Source: Artemisia argyi
Taxonomy: Eukaryota > Streptophyta > Magnoliopsida > Asterales > Asteraceae
Assembly (NCBI GenBank): GCA_030686995.1
Contig: CM060706.1
Span: 142,685,505 to 142,749,504, forward strand
DNA length: 64,000 nt
Reading direction: 5' to 3'
The translations under genes were made by a program, and so were the position numbers. This document shows, piece by piece, positions 12,082 through 24,153 of this stretch. The first letter of the stretch is position 1, and the number at the start of each line of letters is the position of its first letter. The notes under the pieces were generated by a model, which was not told the origin of the DNA, did no database searches, and worked only from the letters and a program-made list of their open reading frames with translations.

Positions 12082-13493
12082 TGATGAGGCAAAAAATGAT
12101 CCGTTTTTAGGGGGTCATTTAAGCCGGAATTTGAATTTATTTGATCAAATATTGCCCTAAATCGTTCCTTTTGTGATTTTAGATACTTTGGGAGTGAATT
12201 CTGGAAAATGAAGCATTTTGGACGTTTTTGGAGCATAAAAGTGAAGAAAACGGCAAAGTCTTAATTTTCCTTGCCGGGAACAGTACCTGACGGCGTCAAG
12301 AACATTTTGATGACGGCGTCAAGAGCAATTTTGGTGATGGCCCAGTGAAAACGTGACGGCGTCAAATCAAGGCCATCAAGAGTAAAAGTGGTGACGGCCC
12401 AGAGCAGCAATATACATGACGGCGTCAAATCTGGATCTAGGCAATCCGATTATATTTTTGGCGGCGGGTTGACGGCGTCAGAACTTTCTTCTTGACGCCG
12501 TTACCTTAGGAAATCTATATATATTTTTTGTAATTTTCATTCTAAAGAGAGGAGAATTTTAGGGTCGAATTGCATAAACCCTAACACGACTTTTACAGTA
12601 TTTTCAAGGGTTTTCACCCCTTGAAACCCTTCATGTTCAATTGAGATAAGTATCCTTTCAATTCATTCAATATGTCTATGTGTTGTTTGAATATATCTTA
12701 AGCTTGTCTTAATTTTAACATGCTAGGCTAGATCTCTTATGTGTTTGCTTAGATGTAATGAAACCTAGATGTTGATTATAGGTTTATTGTTTGTTTATAG
12801 TTGTAATGGATGAATGATTTCGATGTTAGGCTTAAGAAAACTAGCAGACTTCCATTGTGTAACATGCTTGAACGTCTTAAGAAACATGAACCAATGCGTA
12901 CTAAGGTTTTTATGGTTGTATTTAATGCATGAGCGAATTCTATTGATCCCATGTTAGGAGCTTCTTGCAGGCTCGACATAGGAGTGAAGTAGGAGCTTAT
13001 AGAGTTGGGGAAGTACGTACCCCACCCCACGATTGGTATTAAGGAATATAACCCGTCATCCACGCAACTGTAAGAAACAATTAACCTGTAAAAGATATCC
13101 AGGGAGTAGTGAAATCTAAGTAAACACAATTCTCCCATTTATTGTTCACACCACTAGTTTAATTAGTTTAATTTACATTTTTGTCATTTTATTTTAATTG
13201 CATCTTAGTTATTGGGTTAGTTGACAAGCAACTAATTCCGCCCACTCTTCCAAAAACCCAAGATTTTTACTTGCTTTCATAAAAACATAAAAATACAAAA
13301 AGAATCATCCCTCACCTCTAGACCTAGTTTTTAGGCTTTCTAATCCTAGCGACACTATTCCTGAGTTGAACGATCAATCCCCCGGTACTTGTCACTATAC
13401 TATACTACAACAATCAGGTACACTGCCTGGTGGGGGTTGTAAGCTTCTCGAGATCCCTCGAGAGGTAAAGCCTGGTGCAATTCCCACGCATTA
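12082..13493 (+). mobile_element. Solo LTR of the B family
   Basis: 1412 bp, starting TGATGAGGCAAAAAATG and ending CACGCATTA (from CACGTATCA). It is flanked by perfect duplications ATGAG (12077-12081 and 13494-13498) and lies in the protease-like region of element B itself, a same-family nested insertion. The TGACG array and TATA box (near 12515) are kept. Confidence 0.92.
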
Positions 13494-13778
13494 ATGAGTT
13501 ATGATTCGACCCTAGGGATAGTTAGATTCAAGGAAGAGGATGATGAGATTGCTTACCAAATGCCCTATAAGATTGGACAATACCGCCTCTTATCAAACCT
13601 AGAAAAGGAACAAAAACAAGCGGTTTACGACAGGAATGATGAGGATAGACGTAGAGGAGTAGAATATGTTATGAATAGAATACTTGGTTTCTACAAAGAA
13701 TGCTTGCAACTAGGTCCGAAATACAAAACTAATATTGGAGATGACCTAGAAAATGAGACCAGCGATGAGGTCACGTAA
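13494..13778 (+). pseudogene. Element B protease region, 3' part
   Basis: This continues the coding sequence after the solo LTR; the ATG at 13494 is part of the target duplication and not a true start. The 94 codons include GIVRFKEEDDEIAYQMP and a helical charged tail, and end at a TAA at 13776-13778. The 3' untranslated sequence after it matches that of the reverse copy (after 18521), although the coding modules before it are unrelated. Confidence 0.65.
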
Positions 13779-14697
13779 TTGCCCATGACCTTGAGTCTAG
13801 CTACAAGACTTGTAAATAAAGAAAAGCACTTCTTGGGAGGCAACCCATGTTTTGTGTGATTTTTATTTGTTTGATTGTTATTTGCTTCCGTATGCATGCT
13901 TTATTTTTATTGTTGGTAGATCATGTTTCAAAATAAAATTGTGAAAATACTTTATTTTTGTCGTTTGACTTCGTCTTAACTTCATACAAAGGTATTTCGC
14001 AAAAGATAAGTGTAAGGGTAACCCCAAATTTGTTTTTAAGAACCGAAATTGATCTTGATTCACCACAATAATAAATGAACATGTGTATTAGTATTTGTTA
14101 GAGTCAAATGCTTGTATCGAGTCATAATGATGTTTTGCAGGATTTTCCAGGAAGTAGGACATAAGTTTTTCCAGAAATTTTCCGGAAACTTAACGTAAAG
14201 ATTTCTACAGGTCACTTCTGACGGCGTCATGAGTTAACTCCTGATGGCGTCATGTGTAAAATTCTGGAAATTTTGCTAGTTTTGTTTTTCTAATGGAATC
14301 TTAAAGTTTTTGTTAATTTTTTAGTTTTATAAACTCCAGGAAATCTACAAACATTCATTCCACAAGCATTATATCTTACATTGATTTCTAGGACTTATTA
14401 GTATATAGATTGTCGCCGATTTTACACGAGGTTGCCTTGTTTGTTTTCTCAGGTTTAACAGGTTACATATGACAAGAAGATGATTTATATTTCTGGAAGG
14501 GAAGCTTTGATTGTTCATTTTCTTGGAGGAAGATCTAACCTTGTTACCGCACTATCCACACCGAACGAATCAGGGGAGTATTTGATTTCATTCTTTTACC
14601 TATTTTACTTTTACATTCTTTAATTGAACATTGGGGACAATGTTCATCCTAAGTGTAAGGGGAGGGTAAATGATGATACCTTATAGGATACACTTGC
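13779..14697 (+). other. Element B 3' non-coding region with internal PPT-like site
   Basis: No credible ORF. ATTGGGGACAATGTTC, then AAGTGTAAGGGGAGGG, lies at 14630-14667. This looks like a polypurine tract but is not at the LTR border: the reverse copy shows about 1.5 kb more internal sequence after it. The region stops abruptly at 14697, where the reverse B element begins. Confidence 0.6.
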
Positions 14698-16095
14698 TGA
14701 TACGTGGGGATCGCACCAGGCTTTACCTCTCGAGGGATCTCGAGAACCTTACAACCCCAACCAGGCAGTGTACCTGATCGATGTAGTATAGTATAATGAC
14801 AAATACCGGGGGATTGATCATTCATATAGGAATAGTGTCGCTAGGATTAGAAAACCTAAAGACTAGGTCTAGAGATGAGGGATGATTCTTTTTGTATTTT
14901 TATAATTTTTAGAAAGCAAGTAAAAATCTCGGGTTTGAAGGAATTGGGCGGAATTAGTTGCTAGTCAACTAACCCAATACTAAAGATGCAATCAAAATAA
15001 AATACAAGAAATGAAAATAAAGCTAAATTATACTAAAGTTGTGAACAATATTTGGGAGAATTGTGTTTACTTAGATTTCACTACTCTCTAGATATTTTTT
15101 ACACGTTAATTACTTGTTATAGTTGCGTGGATGACGGATTTTATTCCTTAATACCATTCATGGGGTGGTGTACTTACTTCCCCAATCCTATGAGCGCCTA
15201 CTTCACTCCTATGTCGAGCCGGCTAAGAAGCTCCTAACATGGGATCATTAGAATTTACTCATGCATTAAATACAACCAATAAAACCTAGTACACATCGGT
15301 TCATGTTTCCTAAGACGTTCAAGCATGTTACACAATGGAGATCTGCCAGTTTTCTTAAGCCTAACATTAAAATCATTCATCCAATACAACCATAAACAAG
15401 TAATCAACACATAATTAACATCTAGGTTTCATTAGATCTAAGCAAACACAAGATTGATCTAGCCTAGCATGTTAAAATTAAGACAAGCAAAAGATATAAT
15501 CAACCAACACATAGACATATTGATTGAATTAAGAGAAGACTTGTCTCAATAGAACATGAAAGGATTCAAGGGATGAAAACCCTTGAAAACACTGTAAAAT
15601 ATGACCTAGGGTTTACAAAGTTCGGCCCTAGTTTTCTCCACACAATTTCCTCTTTAATGAATGAAAAATAGAAAACTATATATAGATTTTGATGGGTGAC
15701 GGCGTCAAGAACAAATGTCTGATGCCGTCATCTCGCCGCCAAATAGTTCCTCGGACTGCCTAGATCTGGGTCTGACGCCGTCATGTATTCCCCTTGTGCA
15801 GGCCGTCACCAATTTAACTCTTGACGCCCTTGTTGTGACGCCGTCAGGTTTGCACTGGGTCATCATGGAATTTACTCTTGACGCCGTCAGGTACTGTTCT
15901 CAGCATGGAAAATTAAGTCTTTGGCGTTTTCTTCACTTTTATGCTCCAAAAACGTCCAAATTGCTTCCTTTTCCAGATTTCACTCCGAAAGTACCTAAAA
16001 TCACAAAAGGAACGATTTAGGGCAATATTTGATCAAATAAATTCAATTCCGGGCTTAAATGACCCCCTAAAAGTGGTTCATTTTTCGCCTCATCA
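14698..16095 (-). mobile_element. 3' LTR of reverse B element
   Basis: On the plus strand it starts TGATACGTGGGGATCG and ends GCCTCATCA, the exact reverse of LTR-B. The TGACG/CGTCA motifs lie at about 15700-15900 and the reversed TATA near 15678. Confidence 0.9.
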
Positions 16096-18520
16096 TATAC
16101 CCTTACACTTGAGATTTGCTTGTCCTCAATCAAATGCGCTTTTATTCTAGTCAAAATACAAGTTAGGGGTCATTTAACACTAATATAAAAGTAATTACAA
16201 CAAATAATCGTTCCACTAAAGACCAAAGACAAGCACGGAGGTCATATACTAGCACCTCATAAATAGTGTTTAGATACTCACATCTCTCGGGTGTAATAAA
16301 GTAATATCACAATATGGAAACGGAAAATATCTCTCACTACCTGTCATAGCAAAATAGATTACCATAGGCTTGGGAAAGGATCAAACCTCCACCACATGGC
16401 GTAAGCACCTAGGATAAACTATCAAAGAGGTCTTTTAAAAGGGTTGTAACGTTAGGTGTAGGGATATGGAATACACGGTTTTGTTGGATATAGGCAGTCT
16501 TTACTGGTGGCGAGTTAACAATCTTGGTTAATTACATGTACAATACGGCGTTGCTAAGCCAAGACTAGACTCGACTTTAGCTAATAAATGAAAAATAACA
16601 AAAACATAATATGAACATAGAATGAAAAGGGATGGTAGTCCGTATGTGTTTTCTCTTTTTTTTTCTATTTTTTTTTTTTTTTTTTTTTTGCATATACTCT
16701 TACCCTACCATCCAAAATAATACATCATAGGGAATGTAAATTCCCCTTACACTTGAATTTTTACATACTTTACAATAAACTAATCTAATGACTCGAATTA
16801 AGAAAATCAAAACACTTGGAGTACTTTTAAGATTAACGCACATACGGGGGGGGGGGGGGGGGTGGGTAATAATATTATGTTCTTCCCCATTACTCCATAA
16901 AATAAGTACTTTACCCATGAGTCCCAATCGTCCCAAAACAATATGTACAAGGATATGACTCGACTTAGCAACCATGTAATCAATTAGATAATTAACTTAG
17001 GGTTCGGAAGGCTAAGGCGATTTGGGTGTACATTTAAGTGGGGTGTAACAAATTCTTCCTTTAAGTAAAATGCTTAAAGTTAGAAACGAAAAGATAGGCT
17101 CGGAGGGGTGTACTAGGGGTTTCGTGTACTAAAAATGAGTACAACGCTAAGGTGTGGGAAAAATCAATTGACTTAACTAGCCAAGTAATATGATTTAAAT
17201 GGTCAAGTAATTATGATACGGGTTTAATACAAGGGTGATCATAATGCCTCTTATCATGTAGTAAATCCTACTACACGAATGTAGTCTCACTAGCGGTCTC
17301 GGGATGCATCACTAACGCAAGTTCTAGAATCTAAATGCTACCGGTACACTCATAAGCACTAATAGTAAATGCTTTTCCTATCAAATCTAAAGGCGAACCT
17401 CACATATTTGGGTGGAAAATTTTTCTGAATGGTACGGTTTTGTGCTAGTCATACAATCTCCTATCCATGAGACGCTTGCTATGGCTAAAGTTTCACTCCT
17501 AAATGTTGTAAAAAATTTTAAATTTGGCGCTAAAATTGCACTAACAAGTATTTCTCATAGTTTTATTACACATCTGCTATTAAACAAACAAACTCAAGCG
17601 AAAGTGTATCTGTAAGGTATCATCATTTTACCCTCCCCTTACACTTAGGATGAACATTGTCCCCAATGTTCAAGTAAAGAATGTAAAAGTGAAATGAGTA
17701 AAACAAATGAAATCAAATACTCCCCTGATTCGCTCGGTATGGATAATAAGGTGGCCAGGTTAGATCTTCCTCCAAGAAAATGAACAATCAAAGCTTCCCT
17801 TCCAGAATAATAATCATCTTCTTGTCATACATAACCTGTAAATCCTGGGAAAACAGACAAGGCAACCTCGCATAAAATCGGCGGCAATCTACATATGCTA
17901 ATAAATCCTAGAAAATAAAATAAGATATAATGCTTGTGGAATGATGTTTGCAGATTTCCTGGAGATTATAAAACTAATAATTCAACAAAAACTTTAAGAC
18001 TCCGTTAGAAAAACAAAACTGGTAAAATTTCTAGATTTTTACACGTGACGCCGTCAAGAGTAAACTCGTGACGCCGTCAGAAGTGACCTGCAGAAATTCT
18101 TATGTTAAGTTTCCAGAAAATTTCTGGAAAAACTTGGTCCTACTTCCTGGAAAATCCTGCAAAACTTCATTATGACTCGATACAAGCATTTGACTCTAAC
18201 AAATATGAATATACATGTTGATTTAATATTGTGGAGAATCATGATCGGTTTTGTTTCTTAAAAACATATTTGGGGTTTCCCTTACACTTATCTTTTGCAA
18301 AAATACCTTTGGGTAAAGTTAAGACTAGGCCAAACAACAAAGTAAAGTATTTCCACTATTTAGTTTTGAAACATGATCTACCAACTATAAAAATAAAGCA
18401 TGCATACGGAAGCAAATAACAAACAAACAAAAATAGAAATCACACAAAACATGGGTTGCCTCCCAAGAAGCGTTTTTCTTTATTTACGAGTCTTGTAGCT
18501 AGACTCAAGGTCATGGGTTA
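16096..18520 (-). other. 3' non-coding region of reverse B element
   Basis: About 2.4 kb without a credible ORF. It holds the terminal PPT (plus 16096-16110), the internal PPT-like site with the GGACAATGTT motif (plus 17625-17672), a T-run near 16664-16689, a G17 run at 16846-16862 and two TGACGCCGTCA motifs near 18045-18080. Long non-coding tails like this are known in Athila and Tat relatives. Confidence 0.6.
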
Positions 18521-19585
18521 CTACGTGACCTCATCCCATGAGATGATGTACCCCATGTAGTTGTGATCATTACTATTGTGGTGGTAGTGCCTCAATCTGT
18601 CGATACTTGCAATCACCTCTCCACCTACTTTACTTCTCAGGTTAGCCATCCCATCTTGGCTCATGCTCTCAATTGTGAAAGGCCCATACCACCAGGGACT
18701 CGGTTTATCGGGTGGTATCGTTATTTCCAAGTGTCTTAAGAGTACTAAGTTCCCTTCCTCGAATGGTACATGGCTTCTTGCTGGTCGATTATGTTCGAAC
18801 TCGACATGAACTTCATTGCTTTTGCTTCTTTCATGTTTAGCCTCCTTGTAGCTTCTGATTCTTGCCTCCCATGCAAGTATTTTCTCTTGAACACGAATGG
18901 GTGACGTGTCAATGTTGTTTTTGAGCTTTCTCCAACCCAAACTCTCATGCCCACATTGCGGGGTCATGGGGAAGCTAATCTTTCTTTTTCCTGATTTAAG
19001 CTCAATTTTCCTACCTTCATACATAATGACAGCTCTAGCGGTGGTGAGGAATGGTGCCCCAAGGATTATTGGCATGCACCCATCTCCCTTATCATCGATG
19101 ATCATAAAATCGACGGGGTACATGAACCCGGCGACATTAACCAACACATCTTCTGCAATTCCTAGGGGGTATACGTAAGAGTGTCCAGTGAGGGATAACC
19201 TAACACGAGTGGGGGTTGGCATTTTTGACGTTAGTTGGATGTAAATAGTTAGGGGCATAAGATTTACTTCCGATCCTTGGTCGGCGAAAGCACTAAGATA
19301 TTTCAAATCCCCGATGCTAGCTGGTATCTCAAAATTCCCACACGCCATTTGCTTAGTAGCCACTTTTTGTACCAATAGTTTCTCGAATATTGGCCCCCCA
19401 GGTAACGTATCATACTCATCTTTTCCCCCTTCCTCCTTCTCAGAACCCTGTTTGGAAGATTGGCTACGCCCGTCACCCTTTATCCAATTTGTTATAGTGT
19501 TTTCGTTTATATCATGTTCCAGGTAGTAACTTAGAGATTGGGATTTGGGTGGCTCTTCTACGGTTTGTTCAGTAGGGTTTCTACC
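18521..19585 (-). CDS. Reverse B: retropepsin fused to an integrase C-terminal-like remnant
   Basis: The minus-strand frame is open from about 19585 to a stop at 18521-18523. No ATG opens it; it was part of a longer gag-pol now cut by a frameshift upstream. The protease is clear: active site FADQGSEVNLMP, a flap-region stretch (YPLGIAEDVLVNV) and the hydrophobic IILGAPFLTTARAVI. About 60 residues later comes GNLVLLRHLEITIPPDKPSP, then WYGPFTI and RLRHY. This matches the order of the integrase C-terminal region in C (DRVLLF...TGPFTI...RLKHY). RT, RNase H, the zinc-binding domain and the DDE core are all absent, so the fusion reflects an internal deletion of pol. It ends about 100 bases before the shared 3' untranslated motif. 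Confidence 0.65.
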   Translation of the reverse strand, partial: GRNPTEQTVEEPPKSQSLSYYLEHDINENTITNWIKGDGRSQSSKQGSEKEEGGKDEYDTLPGGPIFEKLLVQKVATKQMACGNFEIPASIGDLKYLSAFADQGSEVNLMPLTIYIQLTSKMPTPTRVRLSLTGHSYVYPLGIAEDVLVNVAGFMYPVDFMIIDDKGDGCMPIILGAPFLTTARAVIMYEGRKIELKSGKRKISFPMTPQCGHESLGWRKLKNNIDTSPIRVQEKILAWEARIRSYKEAKHERSKSNEVHVEFEHNRPARSHVPFEEGNLVLLRHLEITIPPDKPSPWWYGPFTIESMSQDGMANLRSKVGGEVIASIDRLRHYHHNSNDHNYMGYIISWDEVT

Positions 19586-19905
19586 TTCTCATTATCCTTG
19601 TGGACAATTGCGATGGAGTTAACAAATCGGGTAGTGGGGATGAGGCTTTCTTTCCTTAGTAACATCCTTTCGGGGGTTCTCTGGTTGGCATACTCTTCCA
19701 TCAGGCTCATCACCTCATTCATTTTCTCTTGCATCTCCTCTTTTTGCTTATAAACTGCTTCCTCGAATCAAGCGAGCCGATCTGAATGAGTTGCCATGTA
19801 TTCTCTCATTCTAGCTTCAAACTCCGGGCTAAGTTTCTCGAGAGGGGAATAAGGTGGGGCATAGTTTTGAAAAGTCTCGACATTCTCTCTAGAGGGTGAC
19901 TCTGA

Positions 19906-20790
19906 TTACGGCGTTGAAGTCGTTTTCGAGACAGAATTGGCAATAGCCCGCTTAGGACTCAGGGGTCTCCTTTGCCTTTCCTCAAAATAGTCAACTTTTG
20001 CCATGAGTTTGCATAGGAGTTCATCAGGGATTTCGGTAGTCCCTTCAGGTGTTGAGATTGTGTTGATGGCTGCTTTTATGGTATGATTAAACTCCCATAT
20101 CTCTTGATTATCGGCGGCAAGCTCTTCAATAATTGCCCAGGACTCCTTGGCGTTCTTATCACGCAATCTACCTCCCGCTGCCCTATCGATTGTATGTTTA
20201 GTGTGATAGTCGACATGGTCATAGAAAATCTGAACTAATAACCAAAGGTTTATACCGTGATGAGGGACCTTATGAAGGAGGTCCTTGAAACGAGCCCATG
20301 CTTCGTAGAAAGTTTCACCCCGGTGTTGTTCAAACATCAAAATGTCATTTCTAAGCATCGCAGTCTTCCCCGGTAGGAAGAATTGGGCAAGGAAGCGAGT
20401 GGTGAGATCATCCCATGAGGTGATGGATCCCGCGGGTAAATGTTCAAGCCATTGACTAGCTTGATCACGTAGAGAGAATTGGAATAGGGGTAATCGGGTT
20501 GACTCTCTAGTTGTAACATCAAGGTCTATAGAATCTACGATTTTAAAGAAGTCCTTGAGATGTTGGTTTGGATCTTCGGAACGAAGTCCATGGAATGCAC
20601 ATCCGCTTTGCACCAACCGGATGGTGTCGGATCGCAAGGGGGTCACATTGGCTCCGGTGAGCTCAATAGTGTTTCGGTAGCCTTGGTGGCTAGGTCGGGA
20701 ATTCTCTCCTAGGGTTCGGGGCCTAAGAGGTTCTAGTGGTGGGTTTTGTTGTGGTGGGATGACGGGTTCAAAGATGTTCCCATCGTCCAT
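19906..20790 (-). CDS. Reverse B: gag (retrotransposon gag domain)
   Basis: ATG at 20790, 294 codons, minus strand, about 170 bp after the 5' LTR. Residues 50-190 are a typical plant retrotransposon gag: HLKDFFKIVDS, QASQWLEHLPAGSI, FLAQFFLPGKTAMLRND and ETFYEAWARFKDLL. It forms the particle shell in related elements. The frame stops at 19906-19908. Gag-like coding continues with further stops and frameshifts through 19586, so the C-terminus is truncated. This copy shows no zinc knuckle in the open part, unlike the forward B copy. Confidence 0.82.
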   Translation of the reverse strand: MDDGNIFEPVIPPQQNPPLEPLRPRTLGENSRPSHQGYRNTIELTGANVTPLRSDTIRLVQSGCAFHGLRSEDPNQHLKDFFKIVDSIDLDVTTRESTRLPLFQFSLRDQASQWLEHLPAGSITSWDDLTTRFLAQFFLPGKTAMLRNDILMFEQHRGETFYEAWARFKDLLHKVPHHGINLWLLVQIFYDHVDYHTKHTIDRAAGGRLRDKNAKESWAIIEELAADNQEIWEFNHTIKAAINTISTPEGTTEIPDELLCKLMAKVDYFEERQRRPLSPKRAIANSVSKTTSTP

Positions 20791-20936
20791 GATGTCGGGT
20801 GGTGAAGAGTTACGAACAAAAACATGAAGAAATAAGATAGACTAAAGAGATCCTAAAAATAAAAATAAAATCTTACTAGAAAGGAATCTAGCAAGTAGAC
20901 CTAATAAAAAGATATTCTAACATAGACAATAACTAT

Positions 20937-20954
20937 TTCCCGGCAGCGGCGCCA
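20937..20954 (-). other. Primer-binding site of reverse B element
   Basis: On the minus strand TGGCGCCGCTGCCGGGAA starts 6 bases after the 5' LTR. It is close to the tRNA-Asp complement and cleaner than in the forward B copy. Confidence 0.8.
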
Positions 20955-20960
20955 AAAACT

Positions 20961-22371
20961 TGATACGTGGGGATCGCACCAGGCTTTACCTCTCGAGGGA
21001 TCTCGAGAACCTTACAACCCCCACCAGGCAGTGTACCTGATCGATGTAGTATAGTATAATGACAAGTACCGGGGGATTGATCGTTCAGCTAGGAATAGTG
21101 TCGCTAGGATTAGAAAACCTAAAGACTAGGTCTAGAGATGAGGGATGATTCTTTTTGTATTTTTATAATTTTTAGAAAGCAAGTAAAAATCTCGGGTTTG
21201 AAGGAATTAGGCGGAATTAGTTGCTAGTCAACTAACCTAATACTAAAGATGCAATCAAAATAAAATACTAGAAATGAAAATAAAACTAAAGTTGTGAACA
21301 ATATGTGGGAGAATTGTGTTTACTTAGATTTCACTACTCCCTAGATATTTTTTACACGTTAATTACTTGTTATAGTTGCATGGATGACGGATTGTATTCC
21401 TTAATACCATTCATGGGGTGGCGTACTTACTTCCCCAATCTTATGAGCCCCTACTTCACTCCTATGTCGAGCCGGCTAAGAAGCTCCTAACATGGGATCA
21501 TTAGAATTTACTCATGCATTAAATACAACCAATAAAACCTAGTACACATCGGTTCATGTTTCCTAAGACGTTCAAGCATGTTACACAATGGAGATCTGCC
21601 AGTTTTCTTAAGCCTAACATTGAAATCATTCATCCAATACAACCATAAACAAGTAATCAACAAATAATTAACATCTAGGTTTCATTAGATCTAAGCAAAC
21701 ACAAGATAGATCTAGCCTAGCATGTTAAAATCAAGACAAGCAAAAGATATAATCAACCAACACATAGACATATTGATTGAATTAAGAGAAGACTTATCTC
21801 AATAGAACATGAAATGATTCAAGGGATGAAAACCCTTGAAAACACTGTAAAATATGACCTAGGGTTTACAAAGTTCGGCCCTAGTTTTCTCCACACAAGT
21901 TCCTCTTTAATGAATGAAAAATAGAAAACTATATATAGATTTTGATGGGTGACGGCGTCAAGAACAAATGTCTGACGCCATCATCTTGCCGCCAAATAGT
22001 TCCTCGAACTGCCTAGATCTAGGTCTGACGCCGTCATGTATTCCCCTTGTGCAAGCCGTCACCAATTTAACTCTTAACGCCCTTGTTGTGACGCCGTCAG
22101 GTTTGCACTGGGTCGTCATGGAATTTACTCTTGATGCCGTCAGGATCTTCCTCTTGACGCCGTCAGGTACTGTTCTCAGCATGGAAAATTAAGTCTTTGG
22201 CATTTTCTTCACTTTTATGTTCCAAAAACGTCCGAATTGCTTCCTTTTCCTTATTTCACTCCCAAAGTACCAACAATCACAAAAGGAACGATTTTGGGCA
22301 ATATTTGATCAAATAAATTCAATTCCGGGCTTAAATGACCCCCTAAAACTGGTTCATTTTTCGCCTCATCA
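20961..22371 (-). mobile_element. 5' LTR of reverse B element, shared with a truncated tandem copy
   Basis: 1411 bp, ends as in LTR-B. Reading the minus strand it is preceded (22920-22372) by B internal 3' sequence with the PPT, so it is also the 3' LTR of a second, upstream-truncated copy. Such LTR sharing is what unequal LTR recombination gives. Confidence 0.85.
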
Positions 22372-22920
22372 TATACCCTTACACTTGAGATTTGCTTGTC
22401 CTCAAGCAAATGCGCTTTTATTCTAGTTAAAATACAAGTTAGGGGTCATTTAACATTAATATAAAAGTAATTACAACAAATAATCGTTCCACTAAAGACC
22501 AAAGACAAGCACGGAGGTCATATACTAGCACCTCACAAATAGTGTTTAGATACTCACATCTCTCGGGTGTAATAAAGTAATATCATAATATGGAAACGGA
22601 AAATATCTCTCACTACCTGTCATAGCAAAATAGATTACCATAGGCTTGGGAAAGGATCAAACCTCCACCACATGGCGTAAGCACCTAGGATAAACTATCA
22701 AAGAGGTCTTTTAAAAGGGTTGTAACGTTAGGTGTAGGGATATGGAATACACGATTTTGTTGGATATAGGCAGTCTTTACTAGTGGCGAGTTAATAATCT
22801 TGGTTAATTACATGTAAAATACGGCGTTGCTAAGCCAAGACTAGACTCGACTTAAACTAATAAATGAAAAATAACAAAAATATAAAATGAACATAGAATG
22901 AAAAGGGATGGTAGTCCGTA
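22372..22920 (-). repeat. Truncated reverse B internal 3' end: left arm of an inverted repeat
   Basis: 549 bp, the same sequence as 16096-16640, and inverted relative to 23605-24153 (also 549 bp). It ends sharply at GGTAGTCCGTA, where forward B sequence resumes at 22921. Confidence 0.85.
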
Positions 22921-24153
22921 GGATTTACTACATGATAAGAGGCATTAGGATCACCCTTGTGTTAAACCCGTATCATAATTACTTGACCATTTAAGTCATA
23001 TTATTTGGCTAGTAAAGTCAATTAATTTTTCCCACACCTTAGCATTGTACTCATTTTTTAGTACACGAAACCCCTAGTACACCCCTCCGAGCCTTTCTTT
23101 TCGTTTCTAACTTTAAGCGTCTTACTTAAAGGAAGAATTTGTTACAACCCACTTAAATGTACACCCAAACCGCCTTAGCCTTCCGTGTATGCATTTATCT
23201 TTAGTGCATTATTGTAATTTGTTTAAACCCTTAGTTAATTATCTAATTGATTACATGGTTGCTAAGTCGAGTCATATCCTTGTACATATTGTTTTGGGAC
23301 AATTGGGACTCATGGGTAAAGTACTTATGTTATGGAGTAATGGGGAAGAACATCATTTATTACCCCTATATGTGCGTTAATCTTAAAAGTACTCCAAGTT
23401 TTTTGATTATCTTAATTCGAGTCATTAGATTAGTTTATTGTAAAGTATGTAAAAATTCAAGTTTAAGGGGAATGTTCATTCCCTATGATGTATTATTTTG
23501 GATGGTAGGGAAAGAGTGTATGTAAAAAAAAATTAAAAAATAAATAAATAAATAAATAAAATAAATTAAAAAATAAAAATAAAAAAAGAGAAAAGAGAAA
23601 AACATACGGACTACCATCCCGTTACATTCTATGTTTATTTTATGTTTTTGTTATTTTTCATTCATTAGCTTAAGTCGAGTCTAGTCTTGGCTTAACAACG
23701 CCATGTTGTACATGTAATTAACCAAGATGATTAACTCGCCACCAGTAAAGATTGCATATATCCAACAAAACCGTGTATTCCATATCCCTACACCTAATGT
23801 TATAACCCTTTGAAAGACCTCTTTGATAGTTTATCCTAGGTGCTTACGCCATGTGGTGGAGGTTTGATCCTTCCCCAAACCTATGGTAATCTATTTTGCT
23901 ATGACAGGTAGTGAGAGATGTTTTCCATTTCCATATTGTGATATACACTTTATTACACCCGAGAGATGTGAGTATCTAAACACTATTTGTGAGGTGCTAG
24001 TATATGACTTCCGTGCTTGTCTTTGGTCTTTAGTGGAACGATTATTTGTTTTAATTACTTTTATATTAGTGTTAAATGACCCCTAACTTGTATTTTGATT
24101 AGAATAAAAGCGCATTTGCTTAAGGACAAGCAAATCTCAAGTGTAAGGGTATA
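22921..24153 (+). mobile_element. Element B internal 3' end, forward
   Basis: Forward B non-coding sequence resumes here. 22921-23604 is the reverse complement of about 16640-17268. 23605-24153 is the inverted partner of 22372-22920. The terminal PPT-like AAGTGTAAGGGTATA lies just before the LTR at 24154. An A/T low-complexity run spans 23523-23600. No coding potential. Confidence 0.8.

Larger units (their letters stand above)
14698..22371 (-). mobile_element. Complete B-family element in reverse orientation
   Basis: On the minus strand: 5' LTR 22371-20961, PBS, gag, protease with integrase tail, long 3' non-coding region, PPT-like AAGTGTAAGGGTATA, 3' LTR 16095-14698. The two LTRs (1411 and 1398 bp) look nearly identical by eye, so the copy is young. 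It does not sit in a simple target duplication: its left flank ends CTTGC, while its right flank is a further piece of reverse B internal sequence. About 330 bp of the host B element (equivalent to 17269-17600 of this copy) are missing at the site. Confidence 0.82.

Noticed and set aside
15052..15237. Recurring short ORF beginning MGELCLLRFHYSLDIF
   Set aside because: It appears in several LTR-B copies (12776-13138 minus, 15052 plus, 21305 plus) only because they are copies of one LTR. Downstream residues diverge and it lies in R-U5.
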